A stretch of DNA of 64,000 nt from Porphyromonadaceae bacterium UBA4262. Its GTDB lineage: Bacteria; Bacteroidota; Bacteroidia; Bacteroidales; Muribaculaceae. The stretch's first letter is position 1, and each line of letters begins with the position of its first letter. Shown here in pieces: positions 56,211 through 64,000 of this stretch. A model generated the notes under the pieces. The model made no database searches, had not been told where the DNA came from, and saw only the letters and a program-made list of their open reading frames with translations. The position numbers and the translations under genes were made by a program. The stretch is from contig DGWI01000008.1 of assembly GCA_002396085.1 (NCBI GenBank), positions 1 through 64,000 of the forward strand, given 5' to 3'.

Positions 56211-57089
56211 TTATGCCGCGACACTGTCGCAGTCTTTTTTGAGCATTCTGATGGCGGCTACATAGGTGAGCAGCACGATGTTCATCAGCAGAGCATAGAT
56301 GATGGCAGGCGTGGCGATGACCGGGTTGTCAAAGATGAATGGGCTGGAGGCGATGGCGATGGCCTGTGCGGCGTTCTGCATGCCCACTTCGATGACGATA
56401 GTGCGGCGCACCTGACTTGTGAGCCGGGTCAGCCGTGATAGCAGTGATGCCACGATGATGGCCAGTACAATCAAAGCCAATACACACGATCCAAGTTGTC
56501 CAAAGTTGTCAAGTATCGTATCCTTATGCTGAACGAAGAAAATACCTGCCAATAACATCAAGGCGGGGAAGGCTATTTTGCCTAACACACGCGCCATCTT
56601 CTCGGCAGTGCCAGGCCACCAGTGCTTGACCGCTACGCCTAGGGCGATGGGGACAGCCATCAACACGATGTTTTGCACCAACAGGTTGCCCACAGGCAGA
56701 TGTACCGCTCCAACAGCCTCGGCTCCACTGGCTGCTACGGCCCATGCCAGGATGAGGGGCACAGTCACCAGAGTGATGATACTACTCAGGGCGGTCAGTG
56801 TTACCGACAAGGCCACATCACCTCCAGCCAGCATCGAGAATACATTGCTCGAACTGCCGCCGGGACAGCAGGCAATCAACACTATGCCCACAAAGAACAA
56901 GGGCGGCAACTGAAATGTCACCGCCAGACCATAGGCGATGAGTGGCAACACGACGAGCTGACCAACCAGGCCAATGAGAACAGGCATGGGGCGACGGGCC
57001 AACAAACTGAAGTCGCCTAACTTCAACGTCAACCCAAGGTCAAACATCAAGATGGAAAGAATAGGTATTACAAGGAGGATTGGATTCAC
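56211..57089 (-). CDS. Bile acid:sodium symporter family transporter
   Basis: A 292-residue membrane protein with about nine to ten hydrophobic helices. ACCPGGSSSNVFSMLAGGD (about 73-92) and IEVGMQNAAQAIAIA (about 236-250) are the two crossover motifs that bind sodium in the BASS/SBF fold. The substrate may be a bile acid, pantoate or another organic anion; sequence alone does not say. A 14-bp inverted repeat lies upstream and could be an operator. Confidence 0.88.
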   Translation of the reverse strand: MNPILLVIPILSILMFDLGLTLKLGDFSLLARRPMPVLIGLVGQLVVLPLIAYGLAVTFQLPPLFFVGIVLIACCPGGSSSNVFSMLAGGDVALSVTLTALSSIITLVTVPLILAWAVAASGAEAVGAVHLPVGNLLVQNIVLMAVPIALGVAVKHWWPGTAEKMARVLGKIAFPALMLLAGIFFVQHKDTILDNFGQLGSCVLALIVLAIIVASLLSRLTRLTSQVRRTIVIEVGMQNAAQAIAIASSPFIFDNPVIATPAIIYALLMNIVLLTYVAAIRMLKKDCDSVAA

Positions 57090-57165
57090 TTCTATTGTAT
57101 TTAAAAATGGAGAAATCGATAATTGAAAATTGTTTGTATAACAATTGTTTGAGATGCAAGTTGCA

Positions 57166-57204
57166 AAGTGACACTTTAAGTAAAATTAAATTAAAGTGAT
57201 ACTT
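57166..57204 (-). promoter_or_regulatory. Inverted repeat upstream of the BASS transporter, possible operator
   Basis: AAGTGACACTTTAA (57166-57179) faces TTAAAGTGATACTT (57191-57204), 13 of 14 bases complementary, 77 bases before the start codon in AT-rich DNA. No TAnnTTTG box was found in this gap. Confidence 0.5.
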
Positions 57205-57248
57205 GAAATTCTGCGCCCTAAATCTAGACAAAAACTTAATTCTTAATT

Positions 57249-58058
57249 CTAAACAGAATCATGCTCGGGCGTGGCTTTGGGAACAAGCAAGGCGCTAGTC
57301 TCGTAGAGAATGTAGAGCGGCAAGAATACAACCGACAGGGTGAACAGGTCGCCAGTGGGTGTAATCATGGCAGCCAGAACCACTAGTGCGACGATGGCAT
57401 GACGCCGATACTTGGCAAAGAAGTCACGATGCAATACGCCAATATTGCCTAGCAGCCAACACAGTAGTGGCAGTTCAAAGACAACGCCCATAAAGAACAC
57501 CATCATCAAGAAATTGTCCATGTAACTGTCTAGCGACACCTGATTAGGCACCAGTTGGCTCACATGATAGTCGGCCAGGAAGCGCAAGATGATGGGGAAT
57601 ACCAGCACATATCCGACCGCAACACCAGCATAGAACATCGTTACGCCGAACAAGAACGCTTTGCGCACACCTCGGCGCTCATTTTGATAGAGTGCTGGAG
57701 CGACAAATGTCCACAAGAAATAGAGGATAAAGGGGAAAGTGAGCACTACAGCCAGCCAGAACGATGTGCTGAGGTGGATGTAGAGTTGCGACGCCAACTG
57801 GATGTTGATCAAGTCGACATGGAAGTCGCCACCCAATGGAGGCATCCCCGGAATCATGGCTGCCAGGCTGTCAATCCAGCGATAGAGCACAAAGTCGCTC
57901 GTGCATGGGGCCAGAATCACGCGGTCGAAGATGTCGGGCATGAACACAAACAACACTACCGCGGCGGCGACAACCACCACGGCAATCTTGATCAGAACGG
58001 CCCTCAGGTCATCCAGATGTTCCCAGAAGGACATCTCCTTCAAGTCCTCCTCTGCCAC
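57249..58058 (-). CDS. tatC: Sec-independent protein translocase TatC
   Basis: A 269-residue membrane protein with six helices that recognises twin-arginine signal peptides. MSFWEHLDDLRAVLIK is the usual N-terminal motif, and the later FLMMVFFMGVVFELPLLCWLLG is typical. The start appears to be GTG at 58058, directly after the tatA stop and behind GGAG; an ATG at 58034 is an alternative. Confidence 0.95.
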   Translation of the reverse strand: MAEEDLKEMSFWEHLDDLRAVLIKIAVVVVAAAVVLFVFMPDIFDRVILAPCTSDFVLYRWIDSLAAMIPGMPPLGGDFHVDLINIQLASQLYIHLSTSFWLAVVLTFPFILYFLWTFVAPALYQNERRGVRKAFLFGVTMFYAGVAVGYVLVFPIILRFLADYHVSQLVPNQVSLDSYMDNFLMMVFFMGVVFELPLLCWLLGNIGVLHRDFFAKYRRHAIVALVVLAAMITPTGDLFTLSVVFLPLYILYETSALLVPKATPEHDSV

Positions 58059-58250
58059 TTATTTCTCCTCTTTCTTGTTCTCTTCAAGGGGTTTGTTCAT
58101 CTCTTCCTCAACCTCGTTGAGGCCCTTCTTGAACGCGCTCATGCCTTTGCCTAAACCTTGCATCAGTTCGGGAATCTTCTTGCCGCCGAAGAGCAGCAGA
58201 ACCACTACCAAGATGGCAATCCACTGCCATCCCATAATCATTAGAGTCAT
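58059..58250 (-). CDS. tatA: Twin-arginine translocase subunit TatA/E
   Basis: 63 residues with one N-terminal membrane helix (WQWIAILVVVLLLFGGKKIPEL), the FGGKKIPEL hinge and an amphipathic helix (GLGKGMSAFKKGLNEVEEE), ending in an acidic-basic tail. It polymerises to form the Tat passage. Three possible starts lie close together (M1, M4 and M6 are within six codons). tatC follows with no gap. Confidence 0.93.
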   Translation of the reverse strand: MTLMIMGWQWIAILVVVLLLFGGKKIPELMQGLGKGMSAFKKGLNEVEEEMNKPLEENKKEEK

Positions 58251-58286
58251 ATCAGTCTATTGTTTGTTAATGTTCAAATTTGACCA

Positions 58287-58317
58287 CAAAATTAGTGCAA
58301 GTTGAGCGAAGTACAAA
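58287..58317 (-). promoter_or_regulatory. Promoter of tatA-tatC
   Basis: On the minus strand TTTG (58314-58317), 19 bases, then TAATTTTG (58287-58294). Confidence 0.7.
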
Positions 58318-58413
58318 ATGAAAAAGCAATTTTTTCATTTTTACTTCCGAAACGCCGCCTAATTTATCTAAAATTGGTGGTTCGAGGTGGCATAAACAAA
58401 TTTTAGTCCAATT

Positions 58414-58447
58414 TTTGCATTTATGTGGGTATAATTCACTACTTTTG
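58414..58447 (+). promoter_or_regulatory. Promoter of fabD
   Basis: TTTG (58414-58417), 22 bases, then TACTTTTG (58440-58447), 41 bases before the ATG. Confidence 0.65.
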
Positions 58448-58488
58448 CACCCTCAAATAGAAAAGTCTAATTTATAATATAGAATAAA

Positions 58489-59367
58489 ATGAAAGCATTT
58501 GTATTTCCCGGACAAGGCTCACAGTTTGTGGGCATGGGCAAAGACTTGTATGACAACAACGCAAAGGCTAAGGAACTGTTTGAGAAGGCCAACGAGGTGT
58601 TGGGCTTCCGCATCACCGATCTGATGTTCAACGGTACCGAGGACGACCTCAAGCAGACCAAGGTCACCCAACCCGCTGTGTTTCTGCACTCGGTGATTCT
58701 GGCCTTGACGCTGGGCGATGAGTTCAAGCCCGACATGGTGGCTGGTCACTCGCTGGGCGAGTTCAGTGCACTGGTAGCCGCAGGTGCCCTGTCGTTCGAG
58801 CAGGGACTGAAGTTGGTCGAGGCACGAGCCCTGGCCATGCAGAAGGCTTGCGAGGCTGCTCCTAGCACCATGGCTGCCATCATCGGCATGCCTGACGAGA
58901 AGGTTGAGGAGGTCTGCGCCACTATCCCCGGTGTGTGCGTTCCCGCCAACTATAATTGCCCCGGCCAGGTGGTCATTTCGGGTGAGTTCGAGGCCATTGA
59001 GGCTGCATGCGTCAAGTTTAAGGAGGCTGGTGCCAAGCGCGCGCTTCCGCTCAAGGTGGGTGGTGCATTCCACTCGCCGCTGATGGAGCCCGCTCGCGCC
59101 GAGTTGGCTCAGGCTATCGACGAGGCTGACTTCATGGTGCCTCGCTGTCCCATCTACCAGAATGTTGATGCTAAGCCGCACACCGACCCTGCCGAGATTA
59201 AGGAGAACCTGGTGAAGCAACTTACTGCTCCCGTACGTTGGAGCCACATCATGGCTGCCATGGTGGCCGATGGCATGACCGAGGCCGAGGAAGTGGGACC
59301 CGGCAAGGTGCTGCAAGGCCTCATTGGTCGCACCTATCGTGATGTCACCGTCACGGGTCGCCAATAA
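58489..59367 (+). CDS. fabD: Malonyl CoA-acyl carrier protein transacylase
   Basis: A 292-residue enzyme that moves malonyl from CoA to acyl carrier protein for fatty acid synthesis. It has the oxyanion motif GQGSQ (8-12), the nucleophile Ser88 in GHSLGE and the catalytic His near 195 in GGAFHSPLM. Length is normal. A terminator follows, so it stands alone. Confidence 0.96.
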   Translation: MKAFVFPGQGSQFVGMGKDLYDNNAKAKELFEKANEVLGFRITDLMFNGTEDDLKQTKVTQPAVFLHSVILALTLGDEFKPDMVAGHSLGEFSALVAAGALSFEQGLKLVEARALAMQKACEAAPSTMAAIIGMPDEKVEEVCATIPGVCVPANYNCPGQVVISGEFEAIEAACVKFKEAGAKRALPLKVGGAFHSPLMEPARAELAQAIDEADFMVPRCPIYQNVDAKPHTDPAEIKENLVKQLTAPVRWSHIMAAMVADGMTEAEEVGPGKVLQGLIGRTYRDVTVTGRQ

Positions 59368-59380
59368 GTTAAACTTTTTT

Positions 59381-59415
59381 ACAATGCACAGTCACGCCAA
59401 GTGATTGTGCATTGT
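59381..59415 (+). terminator. Terminator after fabD
   Basis: ACAATGCACA (59381-59390) pairs with TGTGCATTGT (59406-59415), with TCAC/GTGA inside, then GCTTT. The next gene starts only 17 bases later. Confidence 0.7.
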
Positions 59416-59432
59416 GCTTTATGCATTAAATT

Positions 59433-60407
59433 ATGGATTACCTATTTCTCATTTTAGGATTGGGCCTATTGCTGGTGGCGGCCGACCTGTTGGTTGACTC
59501 GTCAGTGGCCATTGCTCAGCGAGCCAAGATATCCAACTTCATCATCGGCCTGACCATTGTGGGTATGGGCACGTCGTCGCCCGAACTTTTTGTTGGCATC
59601 TCGTCGGCCCTGAATGGCAATGGCGATATCGCCATGGGCAATGTGGTGGGTAGTAACATCGCCAATATCCTGCTTATTCTGGGTGTATCGGCCACCATTC
59701 TGCCGTTTGCCATCGAGCGTACCACTCAGCGGCGCGACATCCCGTTTGGCATCTTTGCCGCAGTGATGCTGCTTTTGCTCGCTAATGACAAATTAATGCC
59801 TGGAATCAGCGAAAACACTGTGTCTCGCCTCGACGGTATCTTCTTTCTGGTGCTCTTTGTGGCCTATATGTGCTATGTCATCATCGGCAAGGGCAAGAAC
59901 CCGCAGGAGGCCTTGCAGGAGGCCGAGGAGGAGACCAAGAGCAAGTTTACAGGCAAGTCCCCTGTGTTGTTGTGGTGCATCGCTTTGGCATCGTTGGCGG
60001 GCTTGATCTTCGGTGGCAATCTCTTCCTTGACTCGGCCAAGAACTTGGCTCGTGCATGGGGAATGAGTGAGGCAGTGATTGCCATCACCATCGTGGCGGT
60101 GGGCACCTCGTTGCCCGAACTCATCACCGCTATTGTGGCGGCTTGCAAGAACAATCCCCAACTTGCACTGGGCAATGTGCTGGGCAGCAACGTGTTCAAC
60201 ATCCTGTTCATTTTGGGCCTATCGGCCACGGTCAAGCCTATTACGTTACGCGACATTAACATTGTGGACTACATCGTTGTACTTGTCGCCAGTGTGTTGA
60301 CCTATTTGGTGGTGTTCACTTTCGGCAAGCGCCGCTTCGACCGCATCGAGGGCGTTATCTTCCTGCTCTGCTACATCGGCTACACCGTCTATTTGCTCGT
60401 GAGGTAA
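59433..60407 (+). CDS. Calcium/sodium exchanger (CaCA family)
   Basis: A 324-residue membrane protein with ten helices in two inverted halves. The ion-binding alpha repeats are GMGTSSPELFVGISSALNG ... GNVVGSNIANILLILG (about 47-90) and VAVGTSLPELITAIVAA ... GNVLGSNVFNILFILG (about 225-268). It is a YrbG-like exchanger, probably extruding calcium against sodium or protons. The acidic loop between the halves (about 155-175) is short. Confidence 0.93.
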   Translation: MDYLFLILGLGLLLVAADLLVDSSVAIAQRAKISNFIIGLTIVGMGTSSPELFVGISSALNGNGDIAMGNVVGSNIANILLILGVSATILPFAIERTTQRRDIPFGIFAAVMLLLLANDKLMPGISENTVSRLDGIFFLVLFVAYMCYVIIGKGKNPQEALQEAEEETKSKFTGKSPVLLWCIALASLAGLIFGGNLFLDSAKNLARAWGMSEAVIAITIVAVGTSLPELITAIVAACKNNPQLALGNVLGSNVFNILFILGLSATVKPITLRDINIVDYIVVLVASVLTYLVVFTFGKRRFDRIEGVIFLLCYIGYTVYLLVR

Positions 60408-60426
60408 CCCTTTTTTAGCAACAAAT

Positions 60427-60463
60427 AAATGCTTATAATCTTTTGATTATAGGCATTTTTTTT
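60427..60463 (+). terminator. Terminator after the exchanger gene
   Basis: AAATGCTTATAATC pairs with GATTATAGGCATTT (one mismatch) around TTTT, followed by eight T. Confidence 0.9.
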
Positions 60464-60572
60464 GAGACAATGGTTGTCTCAACAGGTCGCGCACTGGCAT
60501 GCTGCCACCTTGATACTGCCGTATACAATGTGAGTAAAAACTAACAAAAATAAGGAAAAATGCAACATTTTC

Positions 60573-60603
60573 TTGCAACTTTGGCACGGTTTTTGTACAT
60601 TTG
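60573..60603 (+). promoter_or_regulatory. Promoter of the small secreted-protein gene
   Basis: TTG (60573-60575), 20 bases, then TACATTTG (60596-60603), 17 bases before ATG 60621; it excludes the longer frame from 60573. Confidence 0.7.
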
Positions 60604-60620
60604 CAGAAAAATTGAAAACT

Positions 60621-61175
60621 ATGAGCAAGAAAATCATCCTTACGCTTGTCATGGCGGTGTTCATGGCAGCGACAGCGACCTGCAAGGTCAAGAACTATGT
60701 GCCCGAGCGTGGCGATTACACTTTCAAAACGCAGGTCTGTGCTACTACCGACGAAGAAGAGGGCTGGACCCTGGCCGACAGTGTCATCACCACTGTCACC
60801 GACAAGATGGGAAACTCGTTCACCCTGGTGAGTACCACCCAGCCACTTGACACTGTGTTTTGGAGAGGATTTGGCGAGATCCGCGAGGATGACATCAACT
60901 TTGACGGTATACCCGACTTGATGATTTGTCTGGGGCCGACAAACAGTTTCGGCGGTTTTACCTACGATGGTTATGTTTGGAATCAGACCGAGCACAAGTT
61001 TGTCAGGGTTGAGAAATTCGACGAAATCATGGATCCTACATTCTATCCCGACAAGAACCAGATAGTGGGTACATTCCGCATTGACAACCACTGCTGGACT
61101 TCCCTTTATGAGTGGAAGAATGGCAAGTTGGTGCTCATCAGTGAAGACGAGTTTGAACTCGACATGGAGTACTGA
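60621..61175 (+). CDS. Small secreted protein, XAC2610-like
   Basis: 184 residues from ATG 60621 with a signal peptide (MSKKIILTLVMAVFMAATATC); the cysteine at the end may be a lipobox variant. The mature part contains an acidic DINFDGIPDLMICLG stretch (calcium-loop-like) and the ending FRIDNHCWTSLYEWKNGKLVLI, which resembles XAC2610-related proteins. Role unknown. It has its own promoter and terminator. Confidence 0.65.
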   Translation: MSKKIILTLVMAVFMAATATCKVKNYVPERGDYTFKTQVCATTDEEEGWTLADSVITTVTDKMGNSFTLVSTTQPLDTVFWRGFGEIREDDINFDGIPDLMICLGPTNSFGGFTYDGYVWNQTEHKFVRVEKFDEIMDPTFYPDKNQIVGTFRIDNHCWTSLYEWKNGKLVLISEDEFELDMEY

Positions 61176-61215
61176 TGACCCTTGTGTGGGTGGTGAATGA
61201 TATTGATATCAGCGG

Positions 61216-61241
61216 AAAAAGCGGTTTTGCACCGCTTTTTT
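61216..61241 (+). terminator. Terminator
   Basis: AAAAAGCGG-TTTTGCA-CCGCTTTTTT, perfect stem and T-run. Confidence 0.9.
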
Positions 61242-61275
61242 CGTTGTTTTTGTTCTGAAATCCGAAAAATCTTCG

Positions 61276-61283
61276 TAATTTTG
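61276..61283 (+). promoter_or_regulatory. Promoter of the TamB-like gene
   Basis: TAATTTTG matches TAnnTTTG, 38 bases before ATG 61322. Confidence 0.6.
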
Positions 61284-61321
61284 TCATTTGATAATCACGT
61301 GCGCGCGAGTCGCATGCTATT

Positions 61322-64000
61322 ATGGCAGAAGAGAAGAAACGACATAGGGGCTGGAAAATAGCAAGTTGGCTGCTGGGCGGACTGCTTGGCATCGCTGTGC
61401 TGTTGCCCTTGTCGCTCTACATCCCCTGGGTACAGAACAAGGTCAAAGACATCGCTTGCCGCTGGGCCAGCGAGAAAACTGGCATGGACATCTCGGTGGG
61501 GCGCATTCTGGTCAAGTTTCCGCTCGACATCAGCGTCGACGACGTGCTCATCCTGGATCAGAATCGTGATACCATGCTCCAGGCCGAGAATGTCACGGCC
61601 GATGTGGCATTCAAGCCCCTGCTCGACAAGCGCGTGGAGGTCGATGACGCACAACTGACCAATGGTCGTTACCGCATGGTCACCGAGGACTCGTCGCTCG
61701 TGCTCAACACGCGGGTGCAGCACGCACAGTTCCGGGGCGTGGGCGTTGACCTCAACCACAACGAGGTCAATGTGGTGGACGGCAAGCTGCGTGGTGGCGA
61801 TGTGACATTGTCCTATCTGCCGCACAAGGTCATCCATGAGCCCGACACCACGACCTCCGAGCCTTGGCACATCCGTGCCCACACACTCACCCTCGACGAT
61901 GTGAACTACAAGATGGACATGTTGCCAACCATTGACAACATGGAGGCATACATCGACCATGCTGTGCTGAAGGGCGGCATGGTCGATACGGGCAAGAAGA
62001 CTGTTGATGCCCGATCGCTCGAACTCGATAGTGCTGATGTGCGCTATGTCTATCCTAGCGATAAGTTCGCGAAGGAATATAGCCGTGAGCATCCCATTCC
62101 GCCCGATACACTGCCGCCAAATCCTGCCGACTCCATACCGTGGACCGTCAAGGCCGACAGCCTGCGCATCACGGGAGGGCATGCTGTATATGCACAGCGC
62201 GACTCCAGGCCCAAAGGCACCGATGGCCTGGACATGAACTATATTGAAGTTAGCGATCTGGACATTGAGGTCAATGACTTTTACAACCAGGGCACTAACA
62301 CCGTGGTGCCCGTCAAGAAACTCGCCGCCAAGGAGCGCAGCGGGCTGCAGATTACCGAAGGCAACGGCACCGTGACCGTCGACGACTTGGGGGTGGATTT
62401 GGACAAGATTCACATCAAGACCCCGATGAGTGACATCAATCTTGACGGCCATGTCGATCAGGACTTGCTAGCCAACAAGCCTGGCGGGAACATGAACATC
62501 ACCACCGATAGTAAGATTGCCGTTCAGGATGTGGCCAAGGCTGTGCCATCGCTGGCACCGACACTCAAGGATATACCATCGGCTCATCCCATCACCATCA
62601 AGGGGTCGGCTAGTGGAAATACCCAGCAGGTCAACATGAAGAATGTGACCCTGGACATGCCACGCTATGCCCATGCCACGGTGTCGGGCCGTGTGGTTAA
62701 TCCTGCCGACTTTGACCGGATGGATGCCGACCTTGACATTGACGGTCATTTCGACAACATCAACTGGGTCAAGCCCACGCTCATGGACAAGGCTACGCAA
62801 CAGCAGGTCAACTTGCCGCCCATGGATCTCAAGGGTAAGGTGCGTATGCATCAAGGCACCGTCAGTGCCGATGCCACCATGCGCACGCAGGGAGGCAGCA
62901 TGGCGGCAAAAGGTTCGTACAATACCCACACGCAACAGTATGATGTTGATGCTAGGTTCAATAACTTTCCGGTGCGCGCCATTCTGCCTCGCAGCGACAC
63001 CGATCGCCTCACTGCCCACATCAAGGCCAAGGGCAAGGGATTCGACTTTGCCGATCCCAACACTGCCGTCAATGCGCAGGTCGACCTCGATGGTGTGCGG
63101 GTGGGCAAGAACGAGATACGTGGGCTGCGAGCCGATGTCACACTCAAGGACGGACAGGCCGATGGACACGTCACGTCCAGCAATCCCAACCTGAACGTTG
63201 ATGCCGATGTCACTGCACGCATCAGTGGTGATCACTATGTCATCAATGCTGAGGGTGTGGCACAGAATATCGACCTCAAGAAACTCAAGTACTATGACGG
63301 CGATGGCGACTGCAAGGGCAGTACACGCTTCAACATCAGTGCTGATGTCGACTTGAAGAAAAAGGAATATGATGCCGATGTTAATCTGTCCGACCTCAAT
63401 TGGCGGCTAGGCAATGAGAACCTAGTGGCCGATAACGCCAATGCCACTCTGCAGAGCGATCCCAGGAATGGAACTCGAGCCACGCTCGACAACGAGGACA
63501 ATCACATACGCTTCAGCAGCGACCGACACGTCGAGCAACTGGTCGATGACTTCAAGCGTGTGGCCGATGTGGGCATGAAGCAGTGGAAGGATCGCAGCAT
63601 CGACATTGACCCGTTGCGGCAAGCAATGCCACGGTTTGACATGAGTGTGGACATGGGGACCGATGGTGTCATTCAGCGTTATCTCCAGAACTATGACGTT
63701 GACTTCCGTAATGTCAAACTCGACATGAGTAACGACTCCACATTCTACCTCGATGGAACAGCCCGTGGTCTCACTGTGGGCAACCGAAATGTTGACACAC
63801 TCACCCTGCATGCCAACGAACTGGATGGCAAGTATCTGGCGTTCAAGGCACACATGGGCAACCGTCGTGGCACTTGGGACGACATGGCGCAGGTCAGTGT
63901 CGAGGGCGGCATCAAGGGCTCAACTGTCGACTTCTTGTTGCGACAGCAGAATATCAAGCATGAAGCAGGCTATCGTTTGGGATGCAATGCCACCCTGACC
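61322..64000 (+). CDS. TamB/AsmA-like envelope protein, 5' part
   Basis: The frame is open from ATG 61322 to the end of the window (893 codons, no stop). After a basic start (MAEEKKRHRGWKIASWLLGG) comes one membrane helix (about 12-35), then ISVGRILVKFPLDISVDDVLILD, the usual opening of TamB (DUF490) and AsmA-like proteins, and hundreds of residues of repeating short beta strands (VDDLGVDLDKIHIKTPMSDI, INLDGHVDQD, LDLKGKV-type). Such proteins bridge the periplasm as long grooves for lipid transport or outer-membrane assembly. In Bacteroidota they often exceed 1400 residues. The C-terminal DUF490 domain is outside the window. Confidence 0.85.
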   Translation, partial: MAEEKKRHRGWKIASWLLGGLLGIAVLLPLSLYIPWVQNKVKDIACRWASEKTGMDISVGRILVKFPLDISVDDVLILDQNRDTMLQAENVTADVAFKPLLDKRVEVDDAQLTNGRYRMVTEDSSLVLNTRVQHAQFRGVGVDLNHNEVNVVDGKLRGGDVTLSYLPHKVIHEPDTTTSEPWHIRAHTLTLDDVNYKMDMLPTIDNMEAYIDHAVLKGGMVDTGKKTVDARSLELDSADVRYVYPSDKFAKEYSREHPIPPDTLPPNPADSIPWTVKADSLRITGGHAVYAQRDSRPKGTDGLDMNYIEVSDLDIEVNDFYNQGTNTVVPVKKLAAKERSGLQITEGNGTVTVDDLGVDLDKIHIKTPMSDINLDGHVDQDLLANKPGGNMNITTDSKIAVQDVAKAVPSLAPTLKDIPSAHPITIKGSASGNTQQVNMKNVTLDMPRYAHATVSGRVVNPADFDRMDADLDIDGHFDNINWVKPTLMDKATQQQVNLPPMDLKGKVRMHQGTVSADATMRTQGGSMAAKGSYNTHTQQYDVDARFNNFPVRAILPRSDTDRLTAHIKAKGKGFDFADPNTAVNAQVDLDGVRVGKNEIRGLRADVTLKDGQADGHVTSSNPNLNVDADVTARISGDHYVINAEGVAQNIDLKKLKYYDGDGDCKGSTRFNISADVDLKKKEYDADVNLSDLNWRLGNENLVADNANATLQSDPRNGTRATLDNEDNHIRFSSDRHVEQLVDDFKRVADVGMKQWKDRSIDIDPLRQAMPRFDMSVDMGTDGVIQRYLQNYDVDFRNVKLDMSNDSTFYLDGTARGLTVGNRNVDTLTLHANELDGKYLAFKAHMGNRRGTWDDMAQVSVEGGIKGSTVDFLLRQQNIKHEAGYRLGCNATLT

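Noticed and set aside
60582..60597. Second sigma-54-like site (TTGGCACGGTTTTTGTA)
   Set aside because: The -12 GC is lost (GT instead), and a good TTG-N20-TACATTTG promoter overlaps it.

Overview
The window is chromosomal DNA of a member of the Bacteroidota, most likely order Bacteroidales (Prevotellaceae/Muribaculaceae-like; the genus cannot be fixed from sequence alone). The evidence is the recurring promoter element TAnnTTTG at -7, often with TTTG or TTG about 20 bases upstream; ECF sigma/FecR/SusC/SusD cassettes; a type IX secretion plug protein; secreted proteins with T9SS-like C-terminal tails; a two-gene glycine decarboxylase (gcvPA/gcvPB); and a heterodimeric ABC exporter. Coding DNA is fairly GC-rich, so long antisense shadow ORFs are common and were ignored. 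No rRNA, tRNA, CRISPR array, IS transposase or phage gene was recognised.

Layout. 1-622: palindrome-rich non-coding DNA (hairpins, a 189-bp inverted-repeat element, a possible structured RNA), then a secreted adhesin-like protein. 1.4-4.4 kb: a repeat-rich secreted protein (-), Fe-type superoxide dismutase (+), an HD phosphohydrolase (-) and a flavodoxin-like lipoprotein (+). 4.5-12.7 kb: a small membrane protein, dxs, trkA and trkH, then ftsK and a LolA-like protein. 12.7-20.6 kb: an ECF sigma factor, a FecR anti-sigma factor, a SusC-like receptor with an STN domain, a frameshifted SusD-like gene and a TlpA-like thioredoxin lipoprotein. 20.8-25.2 kb: L-cysteine desulfidase, DsbD and thioredoxin reductase, so 19.4-25.2 kb has a thiol theme. 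25.2-27.6 kb: a decayed stretch fusing two gene remnants, then a large secreted protein.

27.9-32.5 kb: a von Willebrand A protein behind a strong sigma-54-type promoter, DUF445, guanine deaminase and a secreted endonuclease I with a dockerin domain. 32.6-39.7 kb (all minus): a complete glycine cleavage set, lplA-gcvT-gcvH-gcvPA-gcvPB-lpdA, covering lipoylation, cleavage and dihydrolipoyl reoxidation, with palindromes or short tandem repeats at two internal junctions. 39.9-45.6 kb (minus): an outer-membrane protein, an S9 (DPP5-like) peptidase lipoprotein, and an ECF sigma/anti-sigma/secreted-protein triad. 45.8-46.8 kb: a DUF3667-type membrane gene broken by an in-frame TGA. 46.9-54.7 kb (minus): YgiQ-type radical SAM protein, uvrB and the ABC exporter pair. 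54.9-64 kb: the T9SS plug protein, a bile-acid:sodium-symporter family transporter, tatA-tatC, fabD, a Ca/Na exchanger, a small secreted protein and the start of a TamB-like gene that runs off the window.

Most of the content is ordinary housekeeping and envelope biology. The points that stand out are the sigma-54-type promoter before the VWA gene, three damaged loci (SusD, the DUF3667 gene and the 25.4-kb fusion scar), the endonuclease-dockerin fusion, the sigma/anti-sigma/secreted-protein triad, and a recurring style of intergenic repeat: a different short-period repeat or palindrome at each of several gene junctions.
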